Position numbers and translations under genes: made by a program. From Comamonas sp. (GTDB taxonomy: Bacteria > Pseudomonadota > Gammaproteobacteria > Burkholderiales > Burkholderiaceae_C), in assembly GCF_009360615.1 (NCBI RefSeq), contig NZ_SPEY01000011.1, positions 1-64,000 of the forward strand: a DNA stretch of 64,000 nt. Reading direction: 5' to 3'. The notes under the pieces were generated by a model. That model did not search any database. It had not been told where the DNA came from and worked only from the letters and a program-made list of their open reading frames with translations. Shown one piece after another: positions 36,599 to 46,227 of the stretch. Within the stretch, counting starts at the first letter, position 1. Every line of letters begins with the position of its first letter.

Positions 36599-37990
36599 AT
36601 GAACGCCAGAACCGCAATGACAGACACCGCTCAGGACCTGCACGACTTCTACGCGGCCTATGCCGACAGCTGGCCCGACGATGTCCTGACCATCGACCAG
36701 CCTGCAAGCCGCGACGAGGATGTCACGGCGACCGTCTGGTCTCTCGCCGCTCAGGGGCGCCACCCCCTGCTGCGTTTCAACCGGGTGCAGAACGTGCAAC
36801 GCCCTCTGCTGACCAATCTGTTTGCCTCGCGCGAACGTGTGGGGCGCTTGCTGGGCGGCGTCGGCGCTGCGGGCATTCATGCCGAATACCAGGCGCGCAG
36901 CAGAAATTTGCTCAAGCCCGAGCTGGTAGGGGACGGCAAAGTGCTGCAGCAGGTCAGGAGCAGCGGAATCAATCTGTACCGGGACATCCCCAGCATCCGG
37001 CATTTCGCCAGCGACCGCTGCCCCTATATCACCAACTCGATTCTGATTTCGGAGTTCGACGGCATCAGCAATGTGAGCTATCACCGCTCCATGGTGCACT
37101 CCGACAGCGAGATCGCCACCAGCTTGCATTCGCGCGGCCACCTCTGGCGCATGCTGCGGACCGCCGAGGCGCAAGGCAAGCCACTGCCCGTGGCCATGGT
37201 GATCGGGGCCCATCCCCTGTTCATGCTGGCCGCCGCAGCACGCCTGCCCTATGGCGTCGATGAGCGCCATGTGGCGGGCGGTCTCATGGGGGCCGCGCTG
37301 CAAGTCGTCAGGACGCCCCAATACGGCATCTCGGTTCCTGCCAACGCCGAGTTTGTGCTTGAAGGAGTGATCGACCCCGCGCTGCGCGCCGAAGAAGGGC
37401 CGTTCGGTGAATTCACAGGCTATTCCTCGGACCGGTCGACCAACAATGTCTTCAGGGTCGAAACCCTGATGCAGCGCAGCGATGCCTGGCTGCTGGATGT
37501 GGTCGGCGGCAACTCGGCAGAGCATCTGAACCTGGGCCGCATCCCGCGAGAGTCCGAGATGGTGGAAAAGCTCAAGGAGCGCTTTCCGGGGGTCACCGCC
37601 GTGCACTACCCGAACTCCGGCACCCATTTTCATGCGTACATCGCACTCAGACAGTCGAGACCCGGCGAGGCAAGACAGGTCATGCTGGGGCTCCTGGGCT
37701 GGGACCCCTATCTGAAGACCGTGTTTGCCGTGGACGAGGACGTGGACATCACCCGGGACGAGGAAGTGCTCTGGGCCATGGCTACGCATTTCCAGCCTCA
37801 TCAGGACCTGTTCGTGGTCGATGGACTGCCCGGCAGTCCGCTGGATCCCTCTTCCTCCGCAGACGGCACCACTTCGCGCCTGGGTATCGACGCGACGCGA
37901 GGCCCCCGGTTCGACGGCCTCCGGGCACGCATCAGCCCCGAGGCCATGCAACGCGCTCACACCCTGATCCATACCCCCCAACGCCAGTGA
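36599..37990 (+). CDS. UbiD-family prenylated-FMN-dependent decarboxylase
   Basis: This 463-aa enzyme is of the UbiD family, which decarboxylates or carboxylates unsaturated and aromatic acids with prFMN. Motifs: HPLLRFNRVQ, the Arg-rich segment and ITNSILISE, then SEIATSLHSRGH, VIGAHP, EGPFGEFTGYSS (catalytic Glu region) and the tail SRLGIDATRGPRFDG. ATG 36599 follows GGAG; a TTG at 36524 would give a non-conserved extension, and ATG 36617 is also possible. The UbiX-type gene at the operon's start would supply its cofactor. The substrate is unknown. It may be a heteroaromatic carboxylate formed by the other enzymes of the operon. Confidence 0.93.
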   Translation: MNARTAMTDTAQDLHDFYAAYADSWPDDVLTIDQPASRDEDVTATVWSLAAQGRHPLLRFNRVQNVQRPLLTNLFASRERVGRLLGGVGAAGIHAEYQARSRNLLKPELVGDGKVLQQVRSSGINLYRDIPSIRHFASDRCPYITNSILISEFDGISNVSYHRSMVHSDSEIATSLHSRGHLWRMLRTAEAQGKPLPVAMVIGAHPLFMLAAAARLPYGVDERHVAGGLMGAALQVVRTPQYGISVPANAEFVLEGVIDPALRAEEGPFGEFTGYSSDRSTNNVFRVETLMQRSDAWLLDVVGGNSAEHLNLGRIPRESEMVEKLKERFPGVTAVHYPNSGTHFHAYIALRQSRPGEARQVMLGLLGWDPYLKTVFAVDEDVDITRDEEVLWAMATHFQPHQDLFVVDGLPGSPLDPSSSADGTTSRLGIDATRGPRFDGLRARISPEAMQRAHTLIHTPQRQ

Positions 37991-38078
37991 CATGAGAGAT
38001 CCCTAATACGCCAGCGAAGCACAGAGCCGCAAAGGCCGCGCATTCCTGGTCGCTCGAAACCCTGTTCAGGAGACAACC

Positions 38079-39470
38079 ATGACGACGAGCACCGCGATCC
38101 ACAGCCCTCCAGCCGTCCACCCCGTGGATGAAAAACTGCCACTGCCCCAGCTAGCAGCGCTCGGGCTGCAGCATGTGCTGGTCATGTATGCGGGGGCCAT
38201 TGCAGTGCCGCTCATCATCGGCAGCGCGCTCAAGCTCACCAAGGAAGATACCGCCTTTCTGATTGCCGCAGACCTGTTCTGCTGCGGTCTGGTCACCATC
38301 ATCCAGAGCATGGGTATTGGCAGGATTGGCATACGCCTGCCGATGATGATGGGAGTGACCTTCACGGCAGTGGCCCCCATCATCGCCGCCGGCAGCACGC
38401 CGGGGCTTGGGCTCAGGGCCGTCTTCGGCGGGGTGATCGTGGCCGGCATCTTCACCTTGCTCGTGGCGCCCTACGTGAGTCGCCTTCTGCGCTGGTTTCC
38501 TCCCGTGGTGACGGGCTCCGTCGTGCTCATCATCGGCATCTCGCTGATGCGCGTAGGCATCCACTGGGCCGCCGGTGGCAACCCCACCATTGCCGGCCCC
38601 AACGGCCCCATGAACAATCCCGACTACGGAATTCCGTCGCACATCGCCATCTCCGGCATCGTGCTGATGACGATTCTGTTCATCATTGCCTGGTGCAGGG
38701 GCTTTCTGTCGAATATCGCCGTGCTGCTGGGCATTGCCGTGGGCTTTCTGATCACGCTGCTTGCCGGCCAGGTCAACTTTGTGGGCCTGCAGTCCACACA
38801 ATGGGTTCGCATCATCACCCCGTTTCACTTCGGTATCCCGACCATCGATGCGATGACCACCGTGACTCTGTGCGTGGTGATGGTCGTCATCATGATCGAA
38901 GGCGTGGGCCAGTTCCTGGCCCTGGCCGAAGTTGTGGAAAGGCCGCTGGAGAAGGACGATATCGCCCGGGGTCTGCGCGCTGACGGCGTGGGCGCCATCG
39001 TGGGCGGCATCTTCAACACCTTCACCTATACCTCATACGCCCAGAACATCGGGCTGGTCCAGGTCACGGGCGTGCGCAGCCGTTGGGTGTGCGTGACCGC
39101 AGGCGCGATGCTGATCATGATCAGCTGCTTTCCCAAACTGTCTTTCATCGCGGCGTCCATTCCGCAATACGTGCTGGGCGGCGCGGCCATGGTCATGTTC
39201 GGCATGGTGGCCGCGACGGGCGTACGCATTCTCAGTCACGTGGACTTCGTCGAGAACCGCAAGAATGCCTATATCGTGGCCATCAGCCTGGCCATGGGCA
39301 TGATTCCCCTGGTGGCGGACCGCTTCTTCATGCGCCTGCCTGATTTGATGGCCAAGTTCTGCCAGAACGGCATCTTGCTCGGCACCTTCGCTGCCGTGCT
39401 GCTCAATGTGCTGTTCAACGCCAAGACCAGCGAGCTGCCTCATCTGCGCACTGTCGGAAAGGCGGCCTGA
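38079..39470 (+). CDS. NCS2-family xanthine/urate-type permease
   Basis: This is a 463-aa proton symporter of the nucleobase-ascorbate transporter family with 12-14 hydrophobic segments. The TM1 QH motif is in LGLQHVLVMYAG and the NAT signature is QNIGLVQVTGVRSRW. Sequence style is nearer to xanthine/urate carriers (XanP/UacT) than to uracil permease. AGGAG lies before the ATG. Its place inside the catabolic operon suggests it imports the substrate or an intermediate, supporting a purine-like compound. Confidence 0.93.
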   Translation: MTTSTAIHSPPAVHPVDEKLPLPQLAALGLQHVLVMYAGAIAVPLIIGSALKLTKEDTAFLIAADLFCCGLVTIIQSMGIGRIGIRLPMMMGVTFTAVAPIIAAGSTPGLGLRAVFGGVIVAGIFTLLVAPYVSRLLRWFPPVVTGSVVLIIGISLMRVGIHWAAGGNPTIAGPNGPMNNPDYGIPSHIAISGIVLMTILFIIAWCRGFLSNIAVLLGIAVGFLITLLAGQVNFVGLQSTQWVRIITPFHFGIPTIDAMTTVTLCVVMVVIMIEGVGQFLALAEVVERPLEKDDIARGLRADGVGAIVGGIFNTFTYTSYAQNIGLVQVTGVRSRWVCVTAGAMLIMISCFPKLSFIAASIPQYVLGGAAMVMFGMVAATGVRILSHVDFVENRKNAYIVAISLAMGMIPLVADRFFMRLPDLMAKFCQNGILLGTFAAVLLNVLFNAKTSELPHLRTVGKAA

Positions 39471-39471
39471 C

Positions 39472-41106
39472 ATGCCCAGCCTCATCCGAACCGGCGACAA
39501 CCCTCTGCTGGAGCTTCGCGGCATCCGCAAGGTCTATGCATCCGTGGTCGCCAACGACGGCATCGACCTGATCCTCGCTCCCGGCGAGATTCGAGCCATT
39601 CTGGGAGAGAACGGCGCCGGCAAGTCCACCCTGATGAAAATCATCTACGGCGTGGCCGCACCCTGCGAGGGGGAAATCCTCTGGCAGGGCCAAAGCGTGC
39701 AGATGGGCAGCCCCAAACAGGCCAGGGCCCTCGGCATCGGCATGGTGTTCCAGCACTTCCAGCTGTTCGAAACCCTGACGGTGGTGCAAAACGTCGCGCT
39801 GGCGCTTCCGGGCCGTCCGGACCTGAATGACCTGAGCCAGCGCATCCATGCCGTGGGACAGCGCTACGGCCTGCCAGTGGACGCCCATCGCCTCGTCCAC
39901 ACGCTTTCGGTCGGAGAGCGCCAGCGTGTGGAGATCATTCGTTGCCTGCTTCAGAACCCTCGCCTGCTCATCATGGACGAGCCGACCTCGGTCCTCACGC
40001 CGCAGGCCGTGCGCAAGCTGTTTGAGACACTGCGCCAGCTGGCTGACGAGGGCTGCAGCATTCTCTATATCAGTCACAAACTCGACGAAGTTCAGCAACT
40101 GTGTCACAGCGCCACCATCCTGCGTGGCGGCAAGGTTGCCGGGCATTGCATCCCGTCCCGGGAAACGCCGGCCTCCATGGCGCGCATGATGATCGGCAAA
40201 GAGCTGGTGCCCTGCCGACGTTCCGAGGCTCCTGCCCCGGCCCCTGGAGTGCAGACTCCGCGACTGCAGGTACGGGCACTGTCCAGAGCGGCCAGCCACC
40301 CCTTTGGCACCGCCTTGAAAGACATAGGCTTTGATCTTCAGCCCGGGGAGATCCTCGGCATTGCGGGTGTCTCCGGCAACGGCCAGCAGGAGCTGATGCT
40401 TGCACTGTCGGGAGAGGCCCCCTTGGCGGCCTGCCATGCCCCCATGATCCGGCTCAATGGCCAGGCCGTGGCCCATCTGGACAGCGCAAGCCGTCACGCT
40501 CTGGGGCTGGGCTTTGTGCCTGAAGAGCGTCTGGGCCGTGGCACCGTGCCGGCCATGACTCTGGCCGACAACAGCCTGCTCACCGCCTATGACCATGGCC
40601 TTCTCAAGCTTGGCCTGATTCGCCGCGATGCGGTCAGCCAGTTCGCCCGCAGCTGCATCGAAGGCTTTCGCGTCAGATGCTCGGGGCCGCAGGCTCCCGC
40701 CAACTCCTTGTCCGGCGGGAATCTGCAGAAATTCATCGTCGGGCGCGAGCTGATGCAAAGGCCTCTGGTGCTGATTGCCGCCCAGCCGACCTGGGGCGTC
40801 GATGTGGGGGCTGCGGCCTTCATCCGGCAGTCTCTGATTGGACTGCGCGACAGCGGCGCCGGCCTGCTGGTGGTCTCCGAGGAGCTGGACGAGCTGTTCG
40901 AGATCTGCGACCGTATCGCCGTGATCGCCGATGGCAGGCTTTCCCCCGCAGTGCCCATCGAAGAAACCGATGTCGAGACCATAGGCCTGTGGATGAGCGG
41001 CATGTGGCCTCATGAGGGAACAGGCGCCGGCGAAGAGTCCGTCGCACGAGCCCGCCTTGCCGGGCATGAACTGCAAAGCGAGGTCCGCCGTGTTTCTCAA
41101 GCTTGA
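39472..41106 (+). CDS. Double-ATPase subunit of a BMP-type nucleoside/purine ABC importer
   Basis: This is a 544-aa ABC ATPase with two tandem nucleotide-binding domains, as in ribose and purine-nucleoside importers. The first NBD has GENGAGKSTLMK (Walker A), LSVGERQRVEI (signature) and LLIMDEPTSVLT (Walker B). The second has GVSGNGQQE in place of a standard Walker A and NSLSGGNLQKFIVGREL, with a weakened Walker B (LIAAQPTWGVD). This asymmetry is normal in the family. ATG 39472 is one base past the NCS2 stop. The C terminus overlaps the next gene. Confidence 0.94.
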   Translation: MPSLIRTGDNPLLELRGIRKVYASVVANDGIDLILAPGEIRAILGENGAGKSTLMKIIYGVAAPCEGEILWQGQSVQMGSPKQARALGIGMVFQHFQLFETLTVVQNVALALPGRPDLNDLSQRIHAVGQRYGLPVDAHRLVHTLSVGERQRVEIIRCLLQNPRLLIMDEPTSVLTPQAVRKLFETLRQLADEGCSILYISHKLDEVQQLCHSATILRGGKVAGHCIPSRETPASMARMMIGKELVPCRRSEAPAPAPGVQTPRLQVRALSRAASHPFGTALKDIGFDLQPGEILGIAGVSGNGQQELMLALSGEAPLAACHAPMIRLNGQAVAHLDSASRHALGLGFVPEERLGRGTVPAMTLADNSLLTAYDHGLLKLGLIRRDAVSQFARSCIEGFRVRCSGPQAPANSLSGGNLQKFIVGRELMQRPLVLIAAQPTWGVDVGAAAFIRQSLIGLRDSGAGLLVVSEELDELFEICDRIAVIADGRLSPAVPIEETDVETIGLWMSGMWPHEGTGAGEESVARARLAGHELQSEVRRVSQA

Positions 41107-42163
41107 AAAACGCCCTGAGGCCTCGCGCCCAATGCGCTGGCTGTCTCCACTGATGGCGATTGCACTGACCATTCTTTGCGGCGCCATGCTGTTTGCCTCT
41201 CTGGGCCACAATCCCTGGCGAGGCATGCACGCCTTCTTCGTCCTGCCCGTCAGCGACCTTTACGGACTCAGCGAGTTGCTGCTCAAGGCCACGCCGCTGA
41301 TGCTCGTCAGCATGGGTCTGGCTGTCGGCTTTCGTGCCGGCGTGTGGAATATAGGCGCCGAAGGGCAGTTCATACTCGGTGCGGTATCTGCCAGCGGCAT
41401 TGCCCTGACGGCGGGCGACCACGATGCGTTCTGGGCCTTGCCCGCCATGGTGCTGGCCGGCGCTCTGGGAGGAGCCCTGTGGGCAGGCATTCCAGCGTGG
41501 CTGCGCACGCGTTTCGGCACCAGCGAGATCCTGGTGTCGCTGATGCTGGTCTATGTAGCCCAGTTGCTCGCATCCTGGCTCATCTACGGCCCCTGGAAAG
41601 ACCCCGACGGCTACAACTTCCCCCAGACCCGCAACTTCGGCGACAGCGCATTGCTGCCGATGCTCATCGAAGGCACGCGTCTGCACGCGGGGTTCATGCT
41701 GGCCTTGCTGATGCTGATCGCAGGCTATGTGTTCCTGCAGCAGAGCATGCTGGGCTTTCGCATGCAGGTCGGCGGCCAGGCCCCCGATGCCGCGCGCTAT
41801 GCCGGTTTTTCAAGCAAGCAAGCCATATGGCTGGGCATGCTGGCGGGCGGCGCACTGGCGGGGCTCGCAGGCATGACCGAGGTGGCCGGCCCGATGGGAC
41901 AGCTGACCGGACAGATATCGGCGGGATATGGCTTTGCAGCCATCATCGTGGCCTTTGTGGGGCGGCTGCATCCGCTCGGCATTCTGGGCAGCAGCCTGGT
42001 CATGGCGCTGTTCTTTCTGGGCGGCGAGCAGGCCCAGCAGCAGCTGAACCTGCCCTCTTCCATCTCCAAGGTCTTCCAGGGAATGCTGCTGTTCTTCCTG
42101 CTGGCCTCGGACCTCTTCATTGCCTACCGCCTGCGCTGGCAAGCAGGCCTGAGAAGGGCTTGA
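41090..42163 (+). CDS. ABC importer permease 1 (BMP/nucleoside type)
   Basis: This is a membrane permease of the BPD_transp_2 (ribose/nucleoside) family with about ten hydrophobic segments. Family marks are FRAGVWNIGAEGQF near residue 85 and FGTSEILVSLMLVYVA, then GFSSKQAIWLGMLAGGALAGLAG. GTG 41090, with a GCGAGG site, is taken as start (357 aa), overlapping the ATPase gene by 17 bases; ATG 41066 is an alternative. It works with the second permease as a heterodimer. Confidence 0.92.
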   Translation: MFLKLEKRPEASRPMRWLSPLMAIALTILCGAMLFASLGHNPWRGMHAFFVLPVSDLYGLSELLLKATPLMLVSMGLAVGFRAGVWNIGAEGQFILGAVSASGIALTAGDHDAFWALPAMVLAGALGGALWAGIPAWLRTRFGTSEILVSLMLVYVAQLLASWLIYGPWKDPDGYNFPQTRNFGDSALLPMLIEGTRLHAGFMLALLMLIAGYVFLQQSMLGFRMQVGGQAPDAARYAGFSSKQAIWLGMLAGGALAGLAGMTEVAGPMGQLTGQISAGYGFAAIIVAFVGRLHPLGILGSSLVMALFFLGGEQAQQQLNLPSSISKVFQGMLLFFLLASDLFIAYRLRWQAGLRRA

Positions 42164-42165
42164 GC

Positions 42166-43098
42166 ATGGATGCCTCATTGATCTCCTCCGTTGTGGCGGC
42201 CACCCTGGTCGCAGGGACCCCGCTGATCATCGTGGCGCTGGGCGAGCTGATTGTCGAGCGCTCGGGCGTCCTGAATCTGGGCGCGGAAGGCATGATGTCG
42301 GTAGGCGCGGTTGCAGCATTTGCAGCGGCCTTCACCGGCGCGGGGCCGTGGACGGCGGCGGCCGTCGGAGTGCTCGCAGGCGCAGCACTGGCGCTGGTCT
42401 TTGCCTATCTGTGCCTGAGCATGCAGGCCAATCAAGTCGCCAGCGGGCTGGCCCTGGCCATCTTTGGCGTGGGACTGTCGGCCTTTCTGGGCAAGTCCTA
42501 TGAATCGGCCTCGCTCCCTGCCGTGCCGGTGCCGGTGATCCCCTGGCTCGGCGAGCTCCCCTTCATAGGGCCCGCACTGTTTCATCAGCACTGGCTGGTC
42601 TACGGCTCCTGGCTGCTGGTGACGGGTACCGCCTGGTTTCTGGATCGCAGCCGAGGAGGACTGGTGCTGCGCGCTTTGGGCGAGTCGCCTGCAGCTGCCC
42701 ATGCCATCGGTTACCCGGTGATCGCTATCCGCTACATGGCCGTGATCTATGGCGGAGCCATGGCCGGCCTGGGCGGTGCGTTTCTGTCCGTTTTCTACAC
42801 CCCGCTGTGGGCAGACGGCATGGTGGCGGGCCGCGGCTGGATCGCCCTGGCGCTGGTGGTGTTCTCCACCTGGCGACCTCTGCGCATTCTGGTCGGTGCC
42901 TATTTGTTCGGCGGTGTCCTGATCTCCCAGCTCTTCGTGCAGGGCTCGGGTCTGGCCGTGGACATTCCCTCTCAATGGCTGTCCGCGCTGCCCTATATCG
43001 CCACCATCGTGGTCCTGGTTCTGATCTCGCGCAACAAGGCCACGATCAGGCTGAACTCGCCCGCCTCTCTGGGCCAGAGCTACCGGCCAGAGAGCTGA
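42166..43098 (+). CDS. ABC importer permease 2 (BMP/nucleoside type)
   Basis: This is the 310-aa partner permease, with about eight to ten hydrophobic segments and the family motif ELIVERSGVLNLGAEGMM near residue 27, then GGLVLRALGESPAAAHAIGY and AGLGGAFLSV. It starts 2 bases after permease 1. Together with the ATPase and the BMP-type binding protein it completes an importer for nucleosides, purines or similar heterocycles. Confidence 0.93.
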   Translation: MDASLISSVVAATLVAGTPLIIVALGELIVERSGVLNLGAEGMMSVGAVAAFAAAFTGAGPWTAAAVGVLAGAALALVFAYLCLSMQANQVASGLALAIFGVGLSAFLGKSYESASLPAVPVPVIPWLGELPFIGPALFHQHWLVYGSWLLVTGTAWFLDRSRGGLVLRALGESPAAAHAIGYPVIAIRYMAVIYGGAMAGLGGAFLSVFYTPLWADGMVAGRGWIALALVVFSTWRPLRILVGAYLFGGVLISQLFVQGSGLAVDIPSQWLSALPYIATIVVLVLISRNKATIRLNSPASLGQSYRPES

Positions 43099-43142
43099 GT
43101 CCTGACGCTCACCCCGCCCCCCATCGACACAGCCACGGAGAC

Positions 43143-44255
43143 ATGAGTATGACCCCCCCTATTGCCCATCGTGCCGGCACCCTCTCTCGCCTCACCCTGT
43201 GCAGTGCGTCGTCGCTACTGCTGCTGGGCCTTGGCACTCCCGTGGCCGCCGAACCGCTCAAGGTCTGCTTTCTGTACTCCAATCCGATCGGCGAAAGCGG
43301 CTGGACCTATCAGCACGAGCTGGCGCGCAAGGAGCTGGTTGCAGCCATGGGCGACAGGATCAGTACCAAGTTTGTGGAGAACATCGCGGAAGGCCCGGAT
43401 GCAGAGCGCGTCATACGCAATTTCGTGCAAGATGGCTGCAGGCTGATCTTCACGCCGTCCTTCGGCTTCATGGAGCCTACGCTCAAGGTTGCACGCACAG
43501 CCCCCAAGATCACCTTCATGAACGGCACCGGCTACAAGACGGCAGCCAATGTCGGCACATACAACGCACGCTGGTACGAGGGACGCTATCTGGAGGGCGT
43601 GATTGCAGGACATATGACCAGGAGCAATGTGGTCGGGTATGTGGGAGCGTTTCCCATTCCCGAAGTGCTGCAGGGCGTGAATGCCTTCGCCCTGGGCATG
43701 AGAAGCGCCAACCCCAAGGCGCAGTTGCGTCTGATCTGGGTGAACTCGTGGCATGACCCGGGCAGGGAGCGCGATGCCGCCAACGCCCTCATCAAGCTCG
43801 GGGCCGACACCATGGCCTATGCGACCTCGGGCGTGTCCATCGTCACCACCGGCGAGGAAAAAAAAGTCTACACCCTGGGCTACTACTCCGATATGACCAA
43901 GTTCGGCCCCGGCACCAATCTGACCTCCATCACGCAAAACTGGGGCCGTTTCTACATCAGGGTCGTCAACGAAGTGCTGGCAGGCCAATGGAAGCCCGAA
44001 AACACCATGGGCGGCCTCCATGACGGCATCGTCAAGCTGGCACCGCTGAACCCGGCGATACCCGCACCGGTGCGCGCGCAAGTCGAGACCATGGGCAGGG
44101 AAATCGCTTCAGGCCAGCGCCTGATCTTTGTCGGCCCCATCGTGGACCAGCAGGGCACGACACGGGTTCCTGCCGGTCAGAACATCTCTGCCAATGATCT
44201 GGCCAATATGAACTATCTGGTCCAGGGGGTGGATGGCCTGATGCCCAGAAACTGA
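43143..44255 (+). CDS. BMP-family periplasmic substrate-binding protein
   Basis: This is a 370-aa exported binding protein of the basic-membrane-protein family, whose members bind nucleosides and purine-like ligands. The signal peptide ends GTPVAAEP. It is followed by KVCFLYSNPIGESGWTYQHE, the family opening that contacts the ligand, and GTYNARWYEGRYLEGVIAG, then VVGYVGAFPIPEV and SWHDPGRE. GGAG precedes ATG 43143. It is last of the four transporter genes and is followed 7 bases later by the deaminase gene. Confidence 0.93.
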   Translation: MSMTPPIAHRAGTLSRLTLCSASSLLLLGLGTPVAAEPLKVCFLYSNPIGESGWTYQHELARKELVAAMGDRISTKFVENIAEGPDAERVIRNFVQDGCRLIFTPSFGFMEPTLKVARTAPKITFMNGTGYKTAANVGTYNARWYEGRYLEGVIAGHMTRSNVVGYVGAFPIPEVLQGVNAFALGMRSANPKAQLRLIWVNSWHDPGRERDAANALIKLGADTMAYATSGVSIVTTGEEKKVYTLGYYSDMTKFGPGTNLTSITQNWGRFYIRVVNEVLAGQWKPENTMGGLHDGIVKLAPLNPAIPAPVRAQVETMGREIASGQRLIFVGPIVDQQGTTRVPAGQNISANDLANMNYLVQGVDGLMPRN

Positions 44256-44262
44256 GGACGCA

Positions 44263-45678
44263 ATGATGAACCGCTATCTGATCCGCAATGCCACCGCCAT
44301 CATGACCGGGCAGTCAGGAGACAAGGCCCGAAGCCCGGTCAGCGATATACGCATTGAAAATGGCGTCATCACCGAAATGGGCACAGGCCTGAGGCCTGCG
44401 CCTGCCGAGCAGCAACTCGACGCCGATGGCTGCGTCATCTATCCCGGCTTCGTCAATACCCACCATCATCTGTTCCAGTCCCTGCTCAAAGGCATTCCTT
44501 CGGGCATCCACCTGACGCTCAGCCCCTGGCTGCAGGCCGTTCCGTTCAGCTACCGACGCGGATTCGATGAAAAGCGGCTGCGCATTGCCGCGCGTATCGG
44601 CCTCGTGGAGTTGATGCGTTCTGGCTGCACCACGGTGGCCGACCATCACTATCTATTCCAGCCCGGCCAGGACTTTGATGCGGCAGCCATCCTGTTCGAG
44701 GAGGCCCGCACCTTGGGCATGCGCTTCATGCTGCTGCGCGGCGGAGCCACCGTCACACGCAAGCTGGAAGAGCATGAGAGATTGCAACAGGCCACGGAGA
44801 CACTGGACCAGATGCTGGCCTCGGTACAAGCCACCGCCTCGCACTTTCACCAGAACGGGCCCTTGGCCATGAGCAAGGTCGCCGTAGCACCCACCTCGGT
44901 GCATGTGTCTCTGCCCACGCAGGAGCTCAAGGAGGTCGCCAGGGCCGCGCGCTCCATGGGCTTGCGACTGCACAGCCATATGTCCGAATCCGTGGCCTAT
45001 ATCGAGCATTGCCGTGAAAGATTCGACTGCCTGCCCATCGAATATCTGGCCCGGAACGAATGGCTGGGCCCTGACGTCTGGCTCGCGCACCTGGTCCATC
45101 TGAGCCCTGCGGAAATCAGGATGCTGAGCGAAACCCGCACCGGCCTTGCCCACTGCCCGCAAAGCAACGCCCGGCTGGCAGACGGCATTGCCCCCGCTAC
45201 GATGCTGGCAAGGATGGGAGCACCGGTGGGCATGGGCGTGGACGGTGCTGCATCCAACGAAGCGGCCGACATGATCAGCGAGCTGCATTTCGCCTGGCTG
45301 CTGCATCGCGCCCAAGCCGGCACACTCGCACGAGCCCGACCTGAGGGCCATGGCGAGGAAGGCGGTGATGCCACCACCGTGGAACAGATCATTCACTGGG
45401 CCAGCCAGAGCGGTGCACAGATGCTGGGCTTTGACGGCGTAGGCCATCTGGCGCCCGGCATGGCAGCCGATCTGGCAGTCTACGCCCTGGATGATCCCAG
45501 ATACTTTGGTCTGCATGACCTGGCCATCGGCCCCATCGTCAGCGGCGGCAGGCCCCCTATCAAGTGGCTGCTGTGCAATGGGAAAATCATTCTCGAAAAC
45601 GACAAGCCCATGGGCCTCGATCTCAGGCTGCTGGGATTGCAAGCAAAGAACGAAGTCCAGGCGCTGCTGACCCTGTGA
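44263..45678 (+). CDS. 8-oxoguanine-deaminase/TrzN-like metal-dependent amidohydrolase
   Basis: This is a 471-aa amidohydrolase-superfamily deaminase or hydrolase. The composite domain surrounds a TIM barrel with the metal motif NTHHHLFQSLLKG, SGCTTVADHHYLF, the HSHMSESV His, LAHLVHL and the catalytic Asp in MGVDGAASNE. It resembles cytosine/8-oxoguanine/isoxanthopterin deaminases and the s-triazine hydrolases (TrzN/AtzB group). In this operon it would remove an amino group from an imported purine- or pterin-like ring. It is the last gene of the operon; no strong terminator is seen. Confidence 0.92.
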   Translation: MMNRYLIRNATAIMTGQSGDKARSPVSDIRIENGVITEMGTGLRPAPAEQQLDADGCVIYPGFVNTHHHLFQSLLKGIPSGIHLTLSPWLQAVPFSYRRGFDEKRLRIAARIGLVELMRSGCTTVADHHYLFQPGQDFDAAAILFEEARTLGMRFMLLRGGATVTRKLEEHERLQQATETLDQMLASVQATASHFHQNGPLAMSKVAVAPTSVHVSLPTQELKEVARAARSMGLRLHSHMSESVAYIEHCRERFDCLPIEYLARNEWLGPDVWLAHLVHLSPAEIRMLSETRTGLAHCPQSNARLADGIAPATMLARMGAPVGMGVDGAASNEAADMISELHFAWLLHRAQAGTLARARPEGHGEEGGDATTVEQIIHWASQSGAQMLGFDGVGHLAPGMAADLAVYALDDPRYFGLHDLAIGPIVSGGRPPIKWLLCNGKIILENDKPMGLDLRLLGLQAKNEVQALLTL

Positions 45679-46227
45679 CATTCATCCTCGGCCATGAACA
45701 GGCAGGTTCCGGGAGCGGTTCACCGCAGAAGCACAGGGGCAAGCCTTCCCCATCGCGGCTTGGCTCTGTCCGATCTGCAAGTGCCGTCGCAATCAGGCTG
45801 AAAGGCATGCTGGCAAGAAACAAGCCAACCAGTGGGGGGCGATTCTCTGCCGCGCGGCAGGTAGGAGCCTCCAACCTATTTCTTTCCAGAGAGCCATGCT
45901 GTCAGGCGATTGATAGGCCCCAGGCAACACATTGGGGCGATCGGAATCGAACCGATCAAGCCGGGGTTTAAGGGGGATGAACGGGGTCATCGCCCGCTGA
46001 GCGCCATCATTTCAATTCCCGTCGCGCCCCCTGAAAGTCCCAAAAAATCCCTAGGCAACTCAGTGCTTGCGGCCTCTGGTCTGCGTGGCCAGTGACACGG
46101 GAAGCAGCAACACCGAAGTCTGTAAACGACCCAATACGTCAACTGAGGCATCCATTTTACGAGGACGATTGGGAGCTGGGGATTACGGCATCTCAGTCTT
46201 GCCAATAGCATTTCGATGGCGTAAATG
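45679..46227. other. Gap at the possible left border of an island
   Basis: No protein gene is seen. The stretch holds two fragments like tRNA T-arms with adjoining acceptor strand: GGGGCGATCGGAATCGAACC (45934-45953, reading as a minus-strand tRNA end) and TTCAATTCCCGTCGCGCCCC (46011-46030, plus strand). No complete tRNA can be folded. Base composition turns AT-richer after about 46.1 kb. Confidence 0.45.
45934..45953. other. Possible decayed attachment site (tRNA 3'-end-like)
   Basis: The segment GGCGATCGGAATCGAACC differs by one base from GGCGATGGGAATCGAACC in the 3' part of tRNA-Gly at 54631-54648, in the same orientation. The match covers T-arm and acceptor, where many integrases insert. 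Because T-arms are alike among tRNAs, the match could come from another tRNA. Confidence 0.35.
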
